Source: Litorisediminicola beolgyonensis (GTDB lineage Bacteria; Pseudomonadota; Alphaproteobacteria; Rhodobacterales; Rhodobacteraceae). Taken from it: DNA of 64,000 bases. Every line of letters begins with the position of its first letter. Position 1 is the stretch's first letter. Of this stretch, positions 60,062 to 64,000 are shown piece by piece. The stretch lies in NCBI RefSeq assembly GCF_042679605.1, contig NZ_JBHTMU010000011.1:1-64000 (forward strand), given 5' to 3'. Made by a program: the position numbers and the translations under genes. The notes beneath the pieces were generated by a model that had not been told where the DNA came from, ran no database searches, and worked only from the letters and a program-made list of their open reading frames with translations.

Positions 60062-61489
60062 ATGAAGATCGACGGTTTTCTAAAGGCGGCCCTCACGGGG
60101 CTGGTCCTTGCCGCTGCGCCGATGGCGCCGCCGCTCCAGGCCGAGACCCTGCGCATCGTGCAAGGCCGGGTCGGATCGGCGTTGAACGTGTCCATGAACC
60201 GGGCGGTCGTCGTCGAGAGCGATACGCCCTTCGCCGAGCTTTCGATCGCGAACCCCGCCATCGCCGACATCTCGTCCCTGTCCGACCGCACGATCTACGT
60301 GCTGGGCAAGGCCCCCGGCACCACGACGCTGACCATCCTCGACCCGAACGGGCGGCTGATCTCGAATATCGACGTGCGTGTCTCGGCCGATGTCTCTGAA
60401 TTCAAGGAGCGTCTGCGGCAGATCCTGCCCGACGAGAAGATCGAGGTCCGGACCGCCAATGACGGCATCGTCCTGTCGGGCACGGTCTCCTCGGCCCAGT
60501 CGCTGGACCGCGCGCTCGGCCTGGCCGAGCGCTACGCGCCCGAGCGGGTGTCGAACCTGATGAGCGTGGGCGGTGTGCAGCAGGTCATGCTGCAGGTCCG
60601 CTTCGCCGAAATGCGCCGCTCCGTCTCCAAGGCGCTCCGCTCGTCGGTCTCCTTCGCCGGTGACATCCTCGGCGGCGATGTCGGCGTCGGCGCGGCCTCC
60701 GGTACGCAATTGTCGAACAACCCCACCCTGACCAGCAGCCTCGGCGGCGGCGTGTCCGCGGGCACGGACTCGAACGGCGCGGTCGTCTTCGGGTTCGATG
60801 CCGGTGGACTCGAGGTCGGCATTCTTCTCGAAGCGCTTGAATCCAAAGGCGTCGTCCGGACGCTCGCGGAACCGAACCTCACCGCCCTCTCCGGCCAGGA
60901 GGCGAGCTTTCTCGCCGGTGGCGAATACCCGATCCCGGTCAGCCAGGGCGACGGCACGGTCTCGGTCGAGTTCAAGAATTTCGGCGTCGAGCTGGACTTC
61001 ATCCCGCGCGTCGTCGACGGCGACCTGATCAATCTCGAACTGAACACCGCGGTCTCCTCGATCGACCCGGCGAATGGCATCGATCTCGGCTCGATCCGTA
61101 TCGACGCCTTCTCGCGCCGTGAAGCCTCGACCACAATCGAGCTCCGCGACGGCGAAAGCTTCGCGATCGCTGGCCTTCTTCAGGACGATTTCACCGACGC
61201 GACCGGCCAGGTGCCCTGGCTCGGCGACGTTCCGGTCCTGGGCGCGCTCTTCCGCAGCGCCGAGTACCAGCGCTCGCAATCCGAGCTCGTGATCATCGTG
61301 ACGCCGCATCTCGTGACCCCCACCCGGGGCGAGGCGCTGGCGCTTCCGACCGATCGGGTGCGGCCGCCGACGGAGAAGGACCTGTTCCTCTATGGCCGGA
61401 CCGCGGCCGGAACCCGCGCGCCCAAGGGCGGCGCCGGAGAGGTTGCGCGCCAGGACTTTACCGGGTCCTACGGCTACGTGATGGAGTGA
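60062..61489 (+). CDS. cpaC: Tad pilus secretin CpaC (RcpA)
   Basis: CpaC forms the outer-membrane ring through which the pilus exits. The 475 residues begin with a signal peptide (MKIDGFLKAALTGLVLAAAP, cleavage near LQA). The N-terminal pilus-assembly domain includes VESDTPFAELSIANPAIADI, then TIYVLGKAPGTTTLTILDP and a BON-like segment. The secretin domain from about 180 has EVGILLEALESKGVVRTLAE, PNLTALSGQEASFLAGGEYP and ELVIIVTPHLVTP near 425. The ATG at 60062 is preferred to the start at 60041 as it begins a proper signal peptide. The next gene starts 4 bases after the stop. Confidence 0.94.
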   Translation: MKIDGFLKAALTGLVLAAAPMAPPLQAETLRIVQGRVGSALNVSMNRAVVVESDTPFAELSIANPAIADISSLSDRTIYVLGKAPGTTTLTILDPNGRLISNIDVRVSADVSEFKERLRQILPDEKIEVRTANDGIVLSGTVSSAQSLDRALGLAERYAPERVSNLMSVGGVQQVMLQVRFAEMRRSVSKALRSSVSFAGDILGGDVGVGAASGTQLSNNPTLTSSLGGGVSAGTDSNGAVVFGFDAGGLEVGILLEALESKGVVRTLAEPNLTALSGQEASFLAGGEYPIPVSQGDGTVSVEFKNFGVELDFIPRVVDGDLINLELNTAVSSIDPANGIDLGSIRIDAFSRREASTTIELRDGESFAIAGLLQDDFTDATGQVPWLGDVPVLGALFRSAEYQRSQSELVIIVTPHLVTPTRGEALALPTDRVRPPTEKDLFLYGRTAAGTRAPKGGAGEVARQDFTGSYGYVME

Positions 61490-61493
61490 GGCG

Positions 61494-62165
61494 ATGAGCG
61501 TGGGGCAGCATATGAAAAAGACATCCCTTCTTCTCGGCTGCCTCGGGCTGGCCGCAGGCTGCGGCGATGCAGGTCGCGACCCGGTCTACACCCAGTTCCA
61601 CCGCGAGGCCGGTGCGCTGATCGACACCGGCGGCTTCGGCGCGGCGACGATGAACAACACCCGCCTGATGACGGGCGAGGCGCAATATACCTACGATCTC
61701 GCCCAGCGCTTCGCCTCCGAGGTGATGACGACGGTCAACTTCGCCTTCAATTCCTCTGAGCTGGACGCGGGCGCACGCGACGTGCTGCGCGAACAGGCGC
61801 ATTGGATCAGGCAGTTCCCCGAAGTCCGCTTCAAGGTCTTCGGCCACACCGACGGTGTCGGCTCGGACAGCTACAACAAGCGCCTCGGCCTCGCCCGCGC
61901 GCAGGCTGTCGTCGCTTTCCTCGGCAGCCAGGGCGTGAGCCTGTCGCGCCTAGAGGCCGTCGTCTCCTTCGGCGAGACCCAGCCGCTGATCGTCACCGAG
62001 GGCCGCGAGCGCCGCAACCGGCGGACCGTGACCGAGGTTTCGGGCTTCGTCTCGGGCCATCCGCAGGTTCTCGATGGCCAATACGCCGCCATCGTCTACC
62101 GCGATTACGTGCGCTCGGCGCAACCGGCACCGACGCTCTCGGGCGGGTCGTCAATCGACGGCTGA
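61494..62165 (+). CDS. OmpA-family lipoprotein of the tad locus
   Basis: A 223-residue protein with a lipoprotein signal: KKTSLLLGCLGLAAGC, with the lipobox LAAGC at residues 19-23, so it should be lipid-anchored in the outer membrane. The OmpA peptidoglycan-binding domain (about 85-185) shows VNFAFNSSELDAGARDVL, FKVFGHTDGVGSDSYNKRLG and RRNRRTVTEV. It takes the position between cpaC and cpaE that CpaD has in Caulobacter, and may serve as a pilotin or wall anchor. It starts 4 bases after cpaC with GGAG inside the cpaC end; an internal ATG at 61512 is an alternative. Confidence 0.87.
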   Translation: MSVGQHMKKTSLLLGCLGLAAGCGDAGRDPVYTQFHREAGALIDTGGFGAATMNNTRLMTGEAQYTYDLAQRFASEVMTTVNFAFNSSELDAGARDVLREQAHWIRQFPEVRFKVFGHTDGVGSDSYNKRLGLARAQAVVAFLGSQGVSLSRLEAVVSFGETQPLIVTEGRERRNRRTVTEVSGFVSGHPQVLDGQYAAIVYRDYVRSAQPAPTLSGGSSIDG

Positions 62166-62365
62166 CGGCTCCAATCGTCTGGGAAACCCGGACAATTGCC
62201 CTTTTCCGTCCAAATCTCGCCGCCTTTGCCTGCCACTAACTGATCCTTGAGACCGGTGCGTCCAGCGATGGGCGCAGTCGGTTGCCCGGACGTGCGGGCG
62301 GGGGACGGTCTGACGATCTGTCGTCGCTCCACGTATCCGGTCATAGAACAAAGGATACGAGGCGT

Positions 62366-63607
62366 ATGACGAGTCCGACTTTGCAGAATGCGGATCCCAG
62401 TCCGATCCGGGCGTGTACGATCAGTCGAGACGTCCAGATTTTCGATCTCCTGATCGAGGATATGGAAACCATGCTGGGCGAAGACTGGGGCGATCTGGGT
62501 TTCGACCAGGCGATCTCATTCTTCTCGCAACCCGATGCCCGCGCGCTCGAATTCGTGGCGCTCGCCATAGATGACACCGACGAGAACAACCTGCCGCAGC
62601 TGATGGCGGTCCTCGCCGCCGCGAAGGCGCAGGACATCAAGGTCGTGCTCATCGCCGAGGATGTCACGCCCGCCGCGCTGCACCAGCTTCTGAAGAACGG
62701 CGCGGACGAGTTCGTCCCCTACCCGCTTCCCGAAGGCGAACTGGCCGCCGCTGTCGAACGCCTGAAACGTGCCGCCCTGCCCGTCGCGATTTCCGAGCCT
62801 GCTTCGGTCAAGCTCAAGGCCGATGGCGACGGCGTGCTGATCGCCGTGCAGGCGCTCGCGGGCGGCGTCGGGGCGACCACCTTCGCCGTGAACCTCGCCT
62901 GGGAACTGGCGACGGTCGAGAAGGAGAAAGAGAAGGCCCCGCGCGTCTGTGTGATCGATCTGGGCCTGCAATTCGGATCGGTCTCGACCTATCTCGACCT
63001 GCCCCGCAAGGAAACGGTGGTCGAGCTTCTGGCCGACATCGATTCGATGGACGAGGACAGCTTCGCGCAGGCTCTGGTCACGTTCGATGACCGGCTGCAT
63101 GTCTTCACCGCGCCATCGGATCTTCTGCCGCTCGACATGGTCGGGCCGGACGACATCCGCAAACTCCTCGACATCGCGCGCGAGCATTTCGACTTCGTGG
63201 TCGTCGATATGCCGACGACGCTGGTGCAATGGTCCGAAACCGTGCTGCAGGCGAGCCAGGTCTATTTCGCGATGATCGAGCTCGACATGCGCTCGGCGCA
63301 GAACACGCTGCGCCTCAAGCGCGCGCTGCAATCCGAAGACCTGCCCTTCGAGAAACTGCGCTTCGTCCTGAACCGGGCGCCGAAATTCACCGACCTGCAG
63401 GGCAAGAGCCGCGCCAAGCGCATGGCCGAATCGCTGGGTGTCGCGCTCGACGTGCACCTGCCGGATGGCGGGCGCCAAGTGACGCAAAGCTGCGACCACG
63501 GCCTGCCGCTCGCCAGCCAGGCCGGAAAGAATCCGCTGCGCCGCGAAATCGCCAAGCTGGCGCAGTCGCTCTACGCCATCGGCCAGTCCGAAGCCGAGGC
63601 CGCCTAA
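62366..63607 (+). CDS. cpaE: Tad pilus localisation ATPase CpaE (TadZ)
   Basis: A 413-residue MinD/ParA-superfamily protein that positions the pilus machinery at the pole. An N-terminal response-regulator-like domain (about 15-140, e.g. VVLIAEDVTPAALHQLLKNG) is followed by an atypical ATPase domain. The P-loop reads ALAGGVGATTF (about 163-173), lacking both usual lysines, as in the TadZ/CpaE branch. The switch region VCVIDLGLQFGSVSTYLDLP and the FDFVVVDMPTTLVQWSETVL block follow. The ATG at 62366 has AAGGA and GAGG upstream; the frame extends further without support. cpaF follows after 15 bases. Confidence 0.93.
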   Translation: MTSPTLQNADPSPIRACTISRDVQIFDLLIEDMETMLGEDWGDLGFDQAISFFSQPDARALEFVALAIDDTDENNLPQLMAVLAAAKAQDIKVVLIAEDVTPAALHQLLKNGADEFVPYPLPEGELAAAVERLKRAALPVAISEPASVKLKADGDGVLIAVQALAGGVGATTFAVNLAWELATVEKEKEKAPRVCVIDLGLQFGSVSTYLDLPRKETVVELLADIDSMDEDSFAQALVTFDDRLHVFTAPSDLLPLDMVGPDDIRKLLDIAREHFDFVVVDMPTTLVQWSETVLQASQVYFAMIELDMRSAQNTLRLKRALQSEDLPFEKLRFVLNRAPKFTDLQGKSRAKRMAESLGVALDVHLPDGGRQVTQSCDHGLPLASQAGKNPLRREIAKLAQSLYAIGQSEAEAA

Positions 63608-63622
63608 AGGAGCCGAGACACC

Positions 63623-64000
63623 ATGTTCTCCCGCTACAAGAAGCCCGCCGCGGCTGGCGCCGCCCCGTCCGCCGACGATGCCCAGAAAGGTGCCGTCGCC
63701 ACGGCGCCGAAACCGGCAGCGCCGGAGCCCCGTCCCTCGACCGCCCAGCGCAAGCCGATGAAGAAGGTCGCGGCCGAAGCCGCGCCCGTCGACAAGGAAA
63801 AGAAGCGCAAGGAGCGTTTGGGCGAGATCAAGCTCGAGCTGCACCGCGCGCTCCTTGAAAACCTGAACCTCGCCGCGCTCGATCAGGCGAGTGAGGCGGA
63901 CTTGCGCTCGGAGATCCAGGCGATCGCGACCGAGACGCTGCAGGAGAAATCCATCGTCCTCAACCGCGAGGAACGCCAGCAGCTGAACCAGGAGCTCTAC
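63623..64000 (+). CDS. cpaF: Tad pilus ATPase CpaF, N-terminal part, cut by window edge
   Basis: The first 126 residues of the secretion/assembly ATPase that powers pilus extrusion. The start MFSRYKKPAAAGAAPSADDA is a disordered Lys/Ala/Pro-rich leader. The helical N-terminal domain then begins (ERLGEIKLELHRALLENLNL, AALDQASEADLRSEIQAIAT). The Walker motifs lie beyond the window. It starts 15 bases after cpaE with AAAGGAG upstream. Identification rests on locus order and this N-terminal domain. Confidence 0.88.
   Translation, partial: MFSRYKKPAAAGAAPSADDAQKGAVATAPKPAAPEPRPSTAQRKPMKKVAAEAAPVDKEKKRKERLGEIKLELHRALLENLNLAALDQASEADLRSEIQAIATETLQEKSIVLNREERQQLNQELY

Overview
The window is high-GC (roughly two-thirds G+C), gene-dense DNA. 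It looks like the chromosome of a marine-type alphaproteobacterium of the Rhodobacterales (Roseobacter/Paracoccus relatives). The evidence is protein-level: a fused PntA with PntB, DUF3422 and DUF1127 proteins, GatB of 504 residues, CobS, an RTX-Hint protein, malate synthase G with a GlcG-like partner, and a tad/cpa pilus locus with two very short Flp pilins. No rRNA, tRNA, insertion sequence, prophage or CRISPR array was seen. Genus and species cannot be assigned from the sequence alone.

Layout: 1-2612, xseA (runs off the left edge) divergent from purD. 2795-8700, a peptide-type ABC importer: a fused two-NBD ATPase transcribed away from the binding protein and two permeases, with a cluster of GGTCA half-sites between them. 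8914-13014, a YeeE/TsuA-like sulfur-compound permease, a DM13 protein, an SDR divergent from a metallo-beta-lactamase-fold protein whose metal-binding motif is degenerate, and a small membrane methyltransferase-like protein. 13137-19972, pntAB, DUF3422 and a Tat-type molybdopterin large subunit without its iron-sulfur partner. 20161-22995, a secreted RTX-Hint protein. 22982-27070, a class-I amidotransferase-like hydrolase, a GlcG-like protein, malate synthase G and two small proteins. 27229-37227, pepN, an acyltransferase, a lytic transglycosylase, an unrecognised 411-residue protein, gatB, a DUF4177 protein, two small secreted proteins, bolA and a DnaJ-like protein.

37228-41806 holds a structured non-coding stretch ending in a terminator. 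Next comes a minus-strand set of an ECF sigma factor, its anti-sigma factor, a fasciclin protein and a Tat-exported MsrB, and then cobS overlapping an unknown secreted protein. 41924-50401 carries folate and magnesium genes, two amidohydrolases acting on purines, hisN, an Xre regulator, a quinone reductase and a LysR gene divergent from a DUF1127 protein. 50540-57985 carries a Bax-inhibitor-like protein, a GNAT, rpmG, rnpB, an alpha/beta-hydrolase lacking its nucleophile, a flavoprotein, a second MBL-fold protein, a D-2-hydroxyacid dehydrogenase-like enzyme and a lytic transglycosylase. 58333-64000 is the start of a tad pilus locus (two Flp pilins, cpaB, cpaC, OmpA-like lipoprotein, cpaE, partial cpaF).

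Most of this is ordinary core genome. The points most worth a second look are the following. (1) Two perfect ATTC-N8-GAAT operators lie in divergent promoter regions. (2) Three hydrolase-fold proteins have altered catalytic residues. (3) A multi-hairpin stretch with a strong terminator lies before msrB and has no gene. (4) The sigma/anti-sigma/fasciclin/MsrB set has a candidate internal ECF promoter. (5) A Rho-independent terminator splits the tad locus between cpaB and cpaC.
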